DNA of 64,000 bases, from contig CP058647.1 in the NCBI GenBank assembly GCA_014323545.1, positions 998,001 to 1,062,000 of the forward strand, given 5' to 3'. The position numbers and the translations under genes were made by a program. The notes under the pieces are model-generated. The model saw nothing but the letters and a program-made list of their open reading frames with translations. It was not told the DNA's origin and did no database searches. How positions within the stretch are numbered: the first letter of the stretch is position 1; each line of letters starts with the position of its first letter. Of the stretch, positions 44,834 to 53,898 are shown one piece after another. The stretch is from Hyphobacterium sp. CCMP332 (lineage in GTDB: Bacteria; Bacteroidota; Bacteroidia; Cytophagales; CCMP332).

Positions 44834-46564
44834 TTATTTAATTACAACTCTTTTACTAAATACGCCATCCGCGGTTTGGAATCTCAATATATAGAGTCCG
44901 GAATTTTCATTGCTGAGATCAAGATCAAAAATTCCCTTAGTTCCCATTGATTTCTTAGTAATCAACTCGCCCGTCATTGTGTAAACCTCTACTGATTTGG
45001 CCATATGCGATATTGAGTTGATGTGTACAATTCCCTTACTTGGATTCGGATATACATTAACTGTTTTTGCAATATCGTAAACCGGAAGATTGCCCAATGT
45101 CGTCGATGAAATAACATATTTATGTGCTTCATCATTGACACTGAGGTCATCAGATGTATTTTGACCAGCACCGTTAATATTATCGATCCAGACCTCAACT
45201 TTATGCAAGCCGGTACTGGCTGGCATCCATTGAGTAGAGTGTGTAAAAGTCATTGAGTCACCTTTTGACAGCAAAACCCCACTTACATTTTCTCTTTGTT
45301 CTGTTCCACCATCAATTCTGTAAACTACATCAAATGAATTGATTTGTGTATTCTGATTATTTACAATTATACCTTCAATATTGGCATTTTCATTTACCAG
45401 TACATTTTCAGCTGTTGTAATTGATGCAAATGACAAATCGAGATTGGTTTGTTTATCCGTACTGTAAGAAGCATGGAATACGTCCTTAGAGCCAACGTTT
45501 TGAACCCAAATAATTACGCCTAGATCCGTAAATTCCTCAACCGAATGTTCAGTAGAATGATTTATAGGATTCGTGGCATTTGAAGGTAATCTATAATTAC
45601 CCTGAAAAGTATAGCTCAATTCATATGTCAAAGGCTGACCGGTATATATATTTCCGACATAGGTTCCATTCTCATTTGGCACCATTTTTTTCATTACATC
45701 ATGAAATACTGTCTCTCCATTGCTTTTTACATTGTTAAAAGTTGTTTTTTCTATAATCGCACAATGTAATTTGTTATTTCCTTTCAGGTCTTTTAATGGT
45801 TTGATGGCTAAATTAATATCAACGGTTTTTCCGGTCACGGTAAAATTACTTTCAACTTCAAGAAATGCCGGAATATCTGAATAGGATTCTAAAATTGCAT
45901 TGGTGTAAGAGTTGGAATTGCCATTCCAACCACCATCAATTTGCATGTTTGGAACCGAATTAACATTGTAATAATTTCTTCTTGCATTTCCTTCAGTGGT
46001 ATAATAAGGATCACCCGTTCCAGGCCATGACATCTGATACTTTATAATTACAGGTGTACGCGAACTACCATTCCATACATTATCAGTATTTACATTGCCC
46101 GGATTACAAGGACCGCAGGTAGAAGAAGTAAATACTTCGTGAAAGGCATCTCTGCTTACAAATTCATCATAAACTTCAACCGATTTCGAAAGAGTATCGT
46201 TTAGGTTGTTAACATCCGTTGAACCACCATTTATATTTGTTACCCACATGGTAATTGTATATCGACCCAACATTTCGGGATTCCATGCATTTAATCTTGT
46301 TAAATTATAATTTTCACCCTGAGCCAAGGTCAATCCTGAAATTGGAAATACCACAGCCGCGCCGCCATCAACGCTCATTCCTACGTCAAATGAATTGACA
46401 GTCACGTTTCCAATATTTCTAATTACCGCTTCAGCATTAACTGGAGTATTATTCAAATTTACGAAGTCAGACATGGTAATCTGATTAAGAGCAAGATCAA
46501 GTCCTTGAGCCTTAATGATATACGATCCAAGAACTAAGATGGTGAGAATTAAAAATCTTTTCAT
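44834..46564 (-). CDS. Omp28-type thioredoxin-fold protein with T9SS C-terminal sorting domain
   Basis: Starts at ATG 46564 with signal peptide MKRFLILTILVLGSYIIKAQ. Residues about 25-120 look like a CARDB-type beta domain (SVDGG, then AQGENYNLTRLNAW), followed by an Omp28-like thioredoxin module with the CxxC pair in STCGPCNPGN, then a second CARDB-like domain. The last 75 residues are a type A T9SS sorting domain (NVYPNPSKGIVHI, then ending FSKRVVIK). It should cross the outer membrane by the type IX system. An in-frame Met at 46621 is upstream of the promoter. Confidence 0.87.
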   Translation of the reverse strand: MKRFLILTILVLGSYIIKAQGLDLALNQITMSDFVNLNNTPVNAEAVIRNIGNVTVNSFDVGMSVDGGAAVVFPISGLTLAQGENYNLTRLNAWNPEMLGRYTITMWVTNINGGSTDVNNLNDTLSKSVEVYDEFVSRDAFHEVFTSSTCGPCNPGNVNTDNVWNGSSRTPVIIKYQMSWPGTGDPYYTTEGNARRNYYNVNSVPNMQIDGGWNGNSNSYTNAILESYSDIPAFLEVESNFTVTGKTVDINLAIKPLKDLKGNNKLHCAIIEKTTFNNVKSNGETVFHDVMKKMVPNENGTYVGNIYTGQPLTYELSYTFQGNYRLPSNATNPINHSTEHSVEEFTDLGVIIWVQNVGSKDVFHASYSTDKQTNLDLSFASITTAENVLVNENANIEGIIVNNQNTQINSFDVVYRIDGGTEQRENVSGVLLSKGDSMTFTHSTQWMPASTGLHKVEVWIDNINGAGQNTSDDLSVNDEAHKYVISSTTLGNLPVYDIAKTVNVYPNPSKGIVHINSISHMAKSVEVYTMTGELITKKSMGTKGIFDLDLSNENSGLYILRFQTADGVFSKRVVIK

Positions 46565-46585
46565 ATTGTTTGTGTTTTTGATTTT

Positions 46586-46617
46586 CGAAGTTAATGCTAT
46601 GATTTCAGCTTGGCAAA
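46586..46617 (-). promoter_or_regulatory. Candidate promoter of the Omp28/T9SS gene
   Basis: On the minus strand TTTG (46617-46614), 20 bases, then TAACTTCG (46593-46586), one mismatch in the -7 element. It supports the ATG at 46564. Confidence 0.4.
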
Positions 46618-46728
46618 TCATCGCCCCAAGAAAATGATGATCTTGCGTCAGTTTTCATCCATTATATAGCTCCTAGAATAGATTCCCTGTCGAGCATTTT
46701 CTAAAAAAACTAAATTCATTTTCTTATC

Positions 46729-46736
46729 TATTTTTG
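46729..46736 (+). promoter_or_regulatory. Candidate -7 element for plsC
   Basis: TATTTTTG matches TAnnTTTG exactly and ends only 4 bases before the ATG at 46741, so the transcript would be leaderless or nearly so. Confidence 0.4.
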
Positions 46737-46740
46737 CGCG

Positions 46741-47478
46741 ATGCGCATACTTCAATACATATACATGGTCTGGGTTGCAATCGTTTTTACATTCTGGATG
46801 ATTGTTATTCTGCCATTACTGCTAATCCCTTATATTTTTGGTTTAAAGATTGGCGGAGATATAGCCTACTTTTTCCTTAAAGTATGGTCCTATTTATTCA
46901 GCTGGATGAATTTCATTTATTTTCGGGTAAAGGGCAGAGAAAAAATAGACAAAAACAATGCAAGTATTGTCATCAGCAATCATACGTCATTTTTGGATGC
47001 TCCCGCATTTGCAATTGCCATGAATGGACAATGCCGGCCGCTGGGAAAAATTGAAATGACCAAATTCCCGATTTTTGGCTGGATTTACAGAATGAATGTA
47101 GTTCTTGTAGACAGGAGCAGTCAGGAGAGTCGCAAAAAGAGTTTTGATGAATTGAGAAGAACCATTGCAAAGAATATATCTATTTTGATTTTTCCGGAGG
47201 GCACTATGAACCGTGGAGATACCCTTTTGCAACCATTTTATGATGGAGCTTTCAGATTGGCGAAACAATTAAATGTTAATATTCAACCAATGGTCATTGA
47301 AAATGCCATAAATTTAATGCCCAGATCCGGGCCATTTTCAATAAAACCCGGTACAGTCAGGATTCAGTTTCTCGAACCTGTGTCACCTGAAAATTATACT
47401 GAAAAAGATTTGAAAGAACATTGTTTTCAAATTATGCATGATTTTTTGAACCGTAAAAACACAAATAAAAACTCCTGA
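46741..47478 (+). CDS. plsC: 1-acyl-sn-glycerol-3-phosphate acyltransferase
   Basis: Second acylation in phosphatidic acid synthesis, at the inner membrane. One or two N-terminal membrane helices (about 5-35) precede the HX4D motif NHTSFLDAP (His81, Asp86), and the glycerol-phosphate motif FPEGTMNRGD. The 245-residue length fits. A -7 promoter element lies directly before the ATG. Monocistronic. Confidence 0.92.
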   Translation: MRILQYIYMVWVAIVFTFWMIVILPLLLIPYIFGLKIGGDIAYFFLKVWSYLFSWMNFIYFRVKGREKIDKNNASIVISNHTSFLDAPAFAIAMNGQCRPLGKIEMTKFPIFGWIYRMNVVLVDRSSQESRKKSFDELRRTIAKNISILIFPEGTMNRGDTLLQPFYDGAFRLAKQLNVNIQPMVIENAINLMPRSGPFSIKPGTVRIQFLEPVSPENYTEKDLKEHCFQIMHDFLNRKNTNKNS

Positions 47479-47558
47479 CAAACATTATTGACCTTTAGAG
47501 TATTTTAAGTACTGAGCTTTAAAAGAAATCTAGAAATTGAAACACGAACTATATAAAA

Positions 47559-50429
47559 ATGAAGAAAATATTAACACTAGTCACTTTAGCCATTTTTACC
47601 ATGGGGTCTAAGTCAAATGCTGATACCAAAATGGTAGAAAAAGTCGCCCAATCTACAGACAAACTTGTCATCCCTTATGAGAAATATATTCTCGATAATG
47701 GATTAACACTGATCATACACGAGGATCATTCCGATCCGGTCGTTCATATAGATGTAACATACCATGTAGGTTCTGCCAGAGAAGAAATTGGCAAATCCGG
47801 GTTTGCACATTTTTTTGAACACATGATGTTTCAGGGCTCTGAAAATGTCGGCGATGATGAACACTTTAAAATTGTGAATGAATCAGGTGGAACTCTCAAT
47901 GGTAGCACAAATAAAGACAGAACCAATTATTTTGAAACATTACCTTCTAATCAATTGGAGATTGGACTATGGCTCGAAGCCGACAGAATGGGCTATTTAT
48001 TAGACGCTGTAACTCAGGAAAAATTTGAAATCCAACGCGCTACTGTAAAAAATGAAAGAGGCCAAAACTACGACAACAGGCCATATGGCCTTGCAGGAGA
48101 GTACAGCTCCAAAAATCTATATCCATATGGGCATCCATATTCATGGTTGACCATAGGATATATTGAAGATTTGAACAGAGTTGATGTTAACGACCTAAAG
48201 AAATTTTTCATGCGTTGGTACGGACCCAACAATGCCACCTTAACCGTTGGCGGTGATGTGAATCCTAAAAATGTACTGGCACTTACAGAAAAATATTTTG
48301 GAAGTATTCCAATGGGGCCCGAAGTTAAAAACATGGATAAGATGATTCCTACGATTGAATCTGACCGATATGTTTCTTATGAAGATCAGATTAGATTTCC
48401 AATGCTTCGAATGACCTGGCCTACCGTTCCGGTTTATCATGAAGATGAAGCAGCCATTGATTGTTTTGCGAGTATTATTGGTGGAGGACAAACTTCGATT
48501 CTTCATAAAAACTTAATCAAAACTCAAAAAGCTGTACAGGCATCGGCCTTTCAACCCTGTTACGAACTTTCAGGTGAATTTACCATGTTGGCCCTCGCCA
48601 ATCCGGGTACACAGCTAGCAGAAATTGAAAAAGTTTTCAGGGAATCACTCAAGGAATTTGAAGAAAGGGGTGTGAAAGATGAGGATGTAAGAAAATATGC
48701 TGCCCAGCGCGAATCATCGGTGATTTTTGGTCTTTCCACTGTTCGTGGAAAAGTATCTCAGCTCGCTCAATACGCAACTTTCACAGAAAGTCCAAATTAC
48801 ATTCAAAAAGATCTCGAGAGATATCAAAATCTAACAACCGAGGATGTAATGAATGCCTATAATAAATATATCAAAAGCAAAGCCTCCGTTATTTTGAGTG
48901 TATATCCTGAAGGCGCCAAGGACCTGATAGCCGCAGATGACAATTTTGAAATTGACAAATCGAATTACAAAGCAGGTCCGGATGAATATTCGGATTTAGT
49001 CTATAATAAACCCAAAGATGATTTTGACAGAGGTGTTAGACCTCCATCAGGTGAAAATCCGGTAATTACCATTCCAGAAACCTGGCGTCATGCATTGCAA
49101 AATGATATTCCAATCATCGGCACAAGCAGCAATGAAATTCCCGTTGTAAATATTCTTCTGACTTTGGAAGGTGGACAAAGATTGGAAGCAAAGGATCCAT
49201 CCAAGGCAGGAATAACCAATCTTATGACCAGCTTGATGAACGAGTCAACGCAAAACAGAAGTGCGGAAGACATGGCAAAAGCCCTGGAATTATTGGGAAG
49301 CTCAGTCTCTGTAAGGGCTTCAGATAATCAAATTACTGTCAATATAAGGACTCTGAAAAAATACCTGGGTCAAACAATGGAATTGGCCAATGAAATTTTA
49401 TTTCAACCGGGTTTTAAAGAAGAAGATTTTAATCGTTTAAAAAAGCAGCAACTCGAATATATTGCCAATCAAAATACACAGGCTCCGGCAATAGCAACGA
49501 AGGTTTATAATAAAATTTTATACGGTCAGAACAACATATTGGGGATTCCTTCAATAGGTACTACCGAAACTGTTGAAAATATTAGTCTGGCTGATGTCAA
49601 ACAATATTATGCAAGAGTCTTCTCCCCTTCCACAGCAAACATTGTAGTTGTGGGGCAGGTAGAAAAAGAAGAAATCATTCCTTTAATGAATAGTTTTCAA
49701 CAATGGAATGGCAAAGCGGTTGAAATTCCCAAGGAATTTAAAATTCCAATACAGGAGAATACCACAGTGTATTTGGTTGATAAAGAAAAATCGGCTCAGT
49801 CTCAGGTCAGAATTGGAAAGTACACCGGCCTGACCTACGATGCAACGGGTGAATATTACAAAACCACTTTAAGTAATTACCCTTTAGGAGGTTTCTTTAA
49901 TTCAAGAATCAACATGAATTTGAGAGAAGATAAAGGTTATACTTATGGAGCCCGTTCCAGTTTTAGTGCAGATAAATACGATGGAACATTTACGGCTTAT
50001 GCAGGCGTAAAACTTGATGCAACTGCTGCTTCAGTGAATGAATTTATGAGTGAGATTTCAAACTATTACCAAAACGGAATGACGGATTCGGAATTGGAAT
50101 TTATGAAAAATTCCATTGGTCAAAGAGAAGCGTTGTCCTATGAATCTCCTTATCAAAAAGCATCCTTTCTTCGAAGAATCATAACATATAATCTGGAAGA
50201 TGATTTCACACAGAAGCAAAATGAAATCTTACAAAATATTAAGAAAGAGGAACTGGATATGCTTGCCAAAAAATACCTTGACCCCGATAAAATGAATATC
50301 ATTGTTGTGGGAGATAAATCAGTTATAAAAACAGATTTAGAAAAATTGGGCTTTCCTGTCAAGGAACTCGACAAGGACGGGAACGAAATAGTCAGTCCTG
50401 ATACAGATAAACTAAAAGATAAAAAATAA
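47559..50429 (+). CDS. M16 peptidase, two-domain, exported
   Basis: A pitrilysin/PqqL-type zinc protease with a signal sequence (MKKILTLVTLAIFTMGSKS), so periplasmic or outer-membrane associated. The N-terminal half carries the active inverted motif HFFEH (84-88) and the downstream glutamate in VKNERGQNYDN; the C-terminal half keeps the fold (GITNLMTSLMNEST, FNSRINMNLREDKGYTYGA) but lacks HxxEH, as normal in this family. 956 residues. Monocistronic, ended by a hairpin terminator. In many Bacteroidota such genes occur as inactive/active pairs; here both halves are fused. Confidence 0.93.
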   Translation: MKKILTLVTLAIFTMGSKSNADTKMVEKVAQSTDKLVIPYEKYILDNGLTLIIHEDHSDPVVHIDVTYHVGSAREEIGKSGFAHFFEHMMFQGSENVGDDEHFKIVNESGGTLNGSTNKDRTNYFETLPSNQLEIGLWLEADRMGYLLDAVTQEKFEIQRATVKNERGQNYDNRPYGLAGEYSSKNLYPYGHPYSWLTIGYIEDLNRVDVNDLKKFFMRWYGPNNATLTVGGDVNPKNVLALTEKYFGSIPMGPEVKNMDKMIPTIESDRYVSYEDQIRFPMLRMTWPTVPVYHEDEAAIDCFASIIGGGQTSILHKNLIKTQKAVQASAFQPCYELSGEFTMLALANPGTQLAEIEKVFRESLKEFEERGVKDEDVRKYAAQRESSVIFGLSTVRGKVSQLAQYATFTESPNYIQKDLERYQNLTTEDVMNAYNKYIKSKASVILSVYPEGAKDLIAADDNFEIDKSNYKAGPDEYSDLVYNKPKDDFDRGVRPPSGENPVITIPETWRHALQNDIPIIGTSSNEIPVVNILLTLEGGQRLEAKDPSKAGITNLMTSLMNESTQNRSAEDMAKALELLGSSVSVRASDNQITVNIRTLKKYLGQTMELANEILFQPGFKEEDFNRLKKQQLEYIANQNTQAPAIATKVYNKILYGQNNILGIPSIGTTETVENISLADVKQYYARVFSPSTANIVVVGQVEKEEIIPLMNSFQQWNGKAVEIPKEFKIPIQENTTVYLVDKEKSAQSQVRIGKYTGLTYDATGEYYKTTLSNYPLGGFFNSRINMNLREDKGYTYGARSSFSADKYDGTFTAYAGVKLDATAASVNEFMSEISNYYQNGMTDSELEFMKNSIGQREALSYESPYQKASFLRRIITYNLEDDFTQKQNEILQNIKKEELDMLAKKYLDPDKMNIIVVGDKSVIKTDLEKLGFPVKELDKDGNEIVSPDTDKLKDKK

Positions 50430-50436
50430 GTAAATG

Positions 50437-50467
50437 AGCGGAGGAATTAAATCTTCCGCTTTTTTTT
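50437..50467 (+). terminator. Intrinsic terminator of the two-domain M16 gene
   Basis: AGCGGAGGA (50437-50445) pairs with TCTTCCGCT (50452-50460, one G-U) over a 6-base loop and is followed by seven T. The T-run overlaps the stop codon of the convergent cystathionine beta-synthase gene. Confidence 0.88.
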
Positions 50468-51833
50468 AGTTTCTAACCGCTTCTGCAAGAAGATCAGCTT
50501 CTGTTATAATGTGTACCGTGTTAGATTCATCTCTTACCAGTAATGCTCCGTGTTTACTAATCATTGAAGATAAAGTATCAACAGTGGTATCCATAGCCAC
50601 AAATGGGAAGGGTTCTTCCATCACATCCTCTACTTTTTTGTTTTTTAGTTCCGGGTCGGAGATGATTTTCTTTAAAAGTCGCGAATCCACAATACTCCCT
50701 ACGATTTCATTGTGTCCGTTTTGAACGGGAATTTGAGATATGGCCTTTTTATTAAGAAGATTGATGACATCCGAAACCTTATCTTCTTTGGATACTGTAA
50801 TTAATTTACCTTGTCGCTCAGCGATTTCTCTTGCATTAGAAAACTGTCGGTTTTCTAAAAATCCTCTTTCCTTCATCCAGTCATCGCTATATACTTTTCC
50901 CAGATATCTCGTACCATGGTCTGGTAGTATAATTACCATGACATCCTCCTCTTTTAAATTTTCTTTAGCGTAATCGAGGGCTCCGGCCACTGCAGAACCA
51001 CAAGACCACCCAATGAACAATCCTTCTTCACGTGCCAGCCTTCTCGCCATAATTGCACCGTCCTTATCTGTTACTTTTACAAAATGATCAATCACAGAAA
51101 AGTCAACATTTTTTGGAAGAATATCCTCTCCGATACCTTCGGTTAAATAGGGATAAACTTCTTTTTCATCAAATACGCCGGTCTCTTTGTATTTTTTAAA
51201 TACCGATCCATAAGTATCAATACCAACAGTAACCACCTCTTTATTTTGCTCTTTTAAGTATTGGGCTGTTCCGCACATGGATCCTCCAGTACCTACTCCG
51301 GCGGCATAATGTGTAATCTTTCCCTCAGTATCCTTCCAAATTTCAGGCCCGGTAGTTTCATAATGGGCTTTCGTATTCGACATGTTATCGTATTGATTAG
51401 GATAAAAAGAGTTTTCAATTTCCTCATTGAGCTTTTTTGCAACAGAGTAATACGATCGCGGGTCAGTAGGCTCCACATTGGTAGGACAAACAATAACTTC
51501 CGCCCCCATGGCTTTAAGGATGTCGATTTTCTCTTTGGATTGTTTATCAGCTAATGTAAAAACACATTTATAACCTTTGGCAATGGCAGCAAGGGCCAGC
51601 CCCATCCCGGTATTGCCTGAAGTACCCTCGATAATGGTCCCTCCCGGTTTTAATTTGCCTTCCTTTTCAGCATCTTCTACCATTTTAATGGCCATTCTGT
51701 CTTTCATTGAATTACCCGGATTGAAATATTCAACCTTGACTAAAATGGTCCCTTTTATTCCCCTGTTGACCTTATTTAATTTAATTAAAGGTGTATTTCC
51801 AATGGTTTCAATGATAGAGTTAAGGTATTTCAT
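50466..51833 (-). CDS. cbs: Cystathionine beta-synthase (PLP domain plus CBS pair)
   Basis: Condenses serine or a related donor with homocysteine, or makes cysteine, using PLP. The catalytic domain (1-320) has the Schiff-base lysine in NPGNSMKDRMA (Lys44), the phosphate-binding EGTSGNTGMGLA and VGTGGSMCGTAQYL. Two CBS modules follow (about 340-455), likely binding SAM or adenine nucleotides. Length 455 agrees with CBS rather than a plain cysteine synthase. The haem-binding N-terminal part of mammalian CBS is absent. Own promoter directly upstream. Confidence 0.92.
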   Translation of the reverse strand: MKYLNSIIETIGNTPLIKLNKVNRGIKGTILVKVEYFNPGNSMKDRMAIKMVEDAEKEGKLKPGGTIIEGTSGNTGMGLALAAIAKGYKCVFTLADKQSKEKIDILKAMGAEVIVCPTNVEPTDPRSYYSVAKKLNEEIENSFYPNQYDNMSNTKAHYETTGPEIWKDTEGKITHYAAGVGTGGSMCGTAQYLKEQNKEVVTVGIDTYGSVFKKYKETGVFDEKEVYPYLTEGIGEDILPKNVDFSVIDHFVKVTDKDGAIMARRLAREEGLFIGWSCGSAVAGALDYAKENLKEEDVMVIILPDHGTRYLGKVYSDDWMKERGFLENRQFSNAREIAERQGKLITVSKEDKVSDVINLLNKKAISQIPVQNGHNEIVGSIVDSRLLKKIISDPELKNKKVEDVMEEPFPFVAMDTTVDTLSSMISKHGALLVRDESNTVHIITEADLLAEAVRN

Positions 51834-51853
51834 TATTTGTATTTGATTTATTG

Positions 51854-51861
51854 CAAAGATA
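51854..51861 (-). promoter_or_regulatory. Candidate -7 element for the CBS gene
   Basis: The minus strand reads TATCTTTG, an exact TAnnTTTG match, about 20 bases before the ATG at 51833. The nearest TTG upstream is 21 bases away, slightly longer than the norm. Confidence 0.5.
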
Positions 51862-51892
51862 AAGTTCAGCGGCAGCTAAATACAATTTAATT

Positions 51893-52825
51893 TTAAGAGT
51901 TTTTGACTTTTCCCGCCAAAAGATACAAGACAGCCATTCTTATTGCCACCCCATTTTCTACCTGGTCGAGGATAATGCTGTGATCCGAGTCAGCAACATC
52001 GCTGTCAATTTCCACTCCTCTGTTGATGGGTCCGGGGTGCATTATCAGAATTTCCTTATCCAGCTGATCCAGAATATTTTTGTTGATTCCGTAATAGAGT
52101 GAATATTCTCTAAGCGAAGGAAAATATTTTGCCTTTTGTCTTTCCAGCTGAATTCGCAAAACATTGGCAACATCACACCATTCCAGGGCCTTTATTAAAT
52201 CCAATTCCTTTTTAACCCCTAGTTTTTCAATATATCTTGGAATTAAAGTATTCGGACCACAAACCATTATTTCCGCACCTAATTTTTTTAATGCGAAAAT
52301 ATTCGATAATGCCACTCTTGAATGTGTAATGTCTCCAATTATAGCCACTTTTTTCCCTTTTATCTGACCCAAAGACTTTCTTATAGAATAGGCATCTAAA
52401 AGTGCCTGTGTCGGATGTTCATGTGTTCCGTCGCCGGCATTTATTATTGCCGCATCAATATTTTTTGAAAGAAAATGACATGCTCCGGGACTGGAATGTC
52501 GCATCACAATCATATCCACTTTCATTGCCAAAATATTGTTAACGGTATCAAGAAGCGTTTCCCCTTTCTTCAATGAACTCGATGAACCCGAAAAATTGAC
52601 CACATCAGCCGAAAGCCTTTTTTCCGCAAGCTCAAAGGATATTCTGGTTCTTGTGGAATTTTCAAAGAATACATTGGCAATGGTAATATCTCTGAGCGAT
52701 GGGACTTTTTTGATAGGTCGATTAATAACTTCTAAAAAGTTATCTGCAGTTTCAAAAATTAAATGTAGATCCTCTTTATTCAGTTCGTGTATTCCTAAAA
52801 GATGATCGACGCTCAGATTTGTCAT
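51893..52825 (-). CDS. pyrB: Aspartate carbamoyltransferase catalytic subunit
   Basis: Committed step of pyrimidine synthesis. Carbamoyl-phosphate motif STRTRISFELAEKRL, HPTQALLDAYSI, and the HPGPINRGVEI loop identify PyrB. The 310-residue length is normal. No pyrI regulatory chain follows, as usual for Bacteroidota-type organisms with pyrR-pyrB. The gene begins 1 base after the pyrR stop, so they are one transcript. Confidence 0.96.
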   Translation of the reverse strand: MTNLSVDHLLGIHELNKEDLHLIFETADNFLEVINRPIKKVPSLRDITIANVFFENSTRTRISFELAEKRLSADVVNFSGSSSSLKKGETLLDTVNNILAMKVDMIVMRHSSPGACHFLSKNIDAAIINAGDGTHEHPTQALLDAYSIRKSLGQIKGKKVAIIGDITHSRVALSNIFALKKLGAEIMVCGPNTLIPRYIEKLGVKKELDLIKALEWCDVANVLRIQLERQKAKYFPSLREYSLYYGINKNILDQLDKEILIMHPGPINRGVEIDSDVADSDHSIILDQVENGVAIRMAVLYLLAGKVKNS

Positions 52826-52826
52826 G

Positions 52827-53372
52827 TTATTCTTCTTCTAAATCTATAAGCCAAACTTTATTTTTAATATCCTTTTCATCCCATTGCACTTTTACTCTTT
52901 GTGAGTTCAAAGTATTTACTGTTCTTCCAATATAATCCGGTTTGATTGGTAATTCCTGAGAGTTTTTTCGATTTATTAGAATCATTAACTCCACAGATTT
53001 TGGTCTCCCGAAAGCAATCATCGCATCTAGTGCGGCTCTCACCGAGCGGCCGGTAAACAATACATCGTCTACAAGAATTACGTGTTTATTTTCTATTAAA
53101 AATGGAACTTCAGTGCTGCTCGCCTTGATCGGCTCAGATTTTCTTCTGAAATCATCCCTGTAAAAGGTCACATCCAATTGACCAAGGGCAATTTCCTTAT
53201 CTAATAAATCTTTAATTCTTTTTTGAATACGGGAAGCGAAAAGAGTTCCTCTGGGTTGCATTCCCAAAATAACGGTATCCTCAAAATTGGAATAATTTTC
53301 AATTAGTTCCTGACACAGCCGGCTAAGCGTTATGTTCAGTTGTCTGGTGTCGAGAATACAGCGTTTCTCCAT
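52827..53372 (-). CDS. pyrR: PyrR-family uracil phosphoribosyltransferase/regulator
   Basis: In Bacillus PyrR binds pyr leader mRNA and controls termination; it also makes UMP. The PRPP-binding motif VILVDDVLFTGRSVRAALDA is intact, with LGMQPRGTLFASRI before it. 181 residues. A -7 element sits 11-18 bases before the ATG, so the 5' leader would be only a few bases, leaving no room for a pyr attenuator. Its role here is therefore probably enzymatic or on a distant target. Confidence 0.92.
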   Translation of the reverse strand: MEKRCILDTRQLNITLSRLCQELIENYSNFEDTVILGMQPRGTLFASRIQKRIKDLLDKEIALGQLDVTFYRDDFRRKSEPIKASSTEVPFLIENKHVILVDDVLFTGRSVRAALDAMIAFGRPKSVELMILINRKNSQELPIKPDYIGRTVNTLNSQRVKVQWDEKDIKNKVWLIDLEEE

Positions 53373-53382
53373 GAGGCTTCGG

Positions 53383-53390
53383 CAAAATTA
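53383..53390 (-). promoter_or_regulatory. Candidate -7 element for pyrR-pyrB
   Basis: The minus strand reads TAATTTTG, an exact TAnnTTTG match, 10 bases from the ATG at 53372. There is no clear -33 TTTG at 19-20 bases. Confidence 0.45.
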
Positions 53391-53406
53391 GTAATTGTTT
53401 AGGTAA

Positions 53407-53823
53407 TTAATAAATCGCGATGGCCTTAAGTTTTTCTTTATCAAGTGATAATATGCGATACTGCAATACTCTGGGCTGAGCGTATTCATTGCCCGGAATT
53501 TCAATTGTTAAAACTCCTTCATCAAATGACCATTTGGCATTTTCAAATTTCATAGGAAAATCTGTAGGGCTTATCGCATGATATAATACTTTGCCCTCTT
53601 CTTTTAATTTAAACCCTTCTCTACCTCTTGACATCGGAAAATCATACGTCTCTGGTCTGTAATAAATTGTATCTCCACTTGTTTCCTCACCGGCAAAATA
53701 CCAAACCTGCTCTTTTAACAAATCAAAATCGAAGCTTTTCTCTTCTGCTTCTTCTTTTTTGCAAGAGGGGGCTATTAAAATAAACACAAGCGATGTGAGG
53801 ATTATACTTTGTAATATTTTCAT
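53407..53823 (-). CDS. Small lipoprotein, lipocalin-like, unknown function
   Basis: The ATG at 53823 gives MKILQSIILTSLVFILIAPS followed by the lipidated Cys21 and KKEE, a good Bacteroidota lipoprotein signal. The mature part, about 118 residues, alternates short strands and loops (WYFAGEETSGDTIYYRPE, KWSFDEGVLTIEIPG), suggesting a lipocalin-like fold. An in-frame Met at 53931 upstream would bury the signal. No known family can be named. Divergent from the PolX-like gene. Confidence 0.75.
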   Translation of the reverse strand: MKILQSIILTSLVFILIAPSCKKEEAEEKSFDFDLLKEQVWYFAGEETSGDTIYYRPETYDFPMSRGREGFKLKEEGKVLYHAISPTDFPMKFENAKWSFDEGVLTIEIPGNEYAQPRVLQYRILSLDKEKLKAIAIY

Positions 53824-53898
53824 ATTGTGAATTTCAAATTCTTGAAACAAGTTTACATAATTATCTTTACCAAATATTGCACCAAATAACGAAAACAC

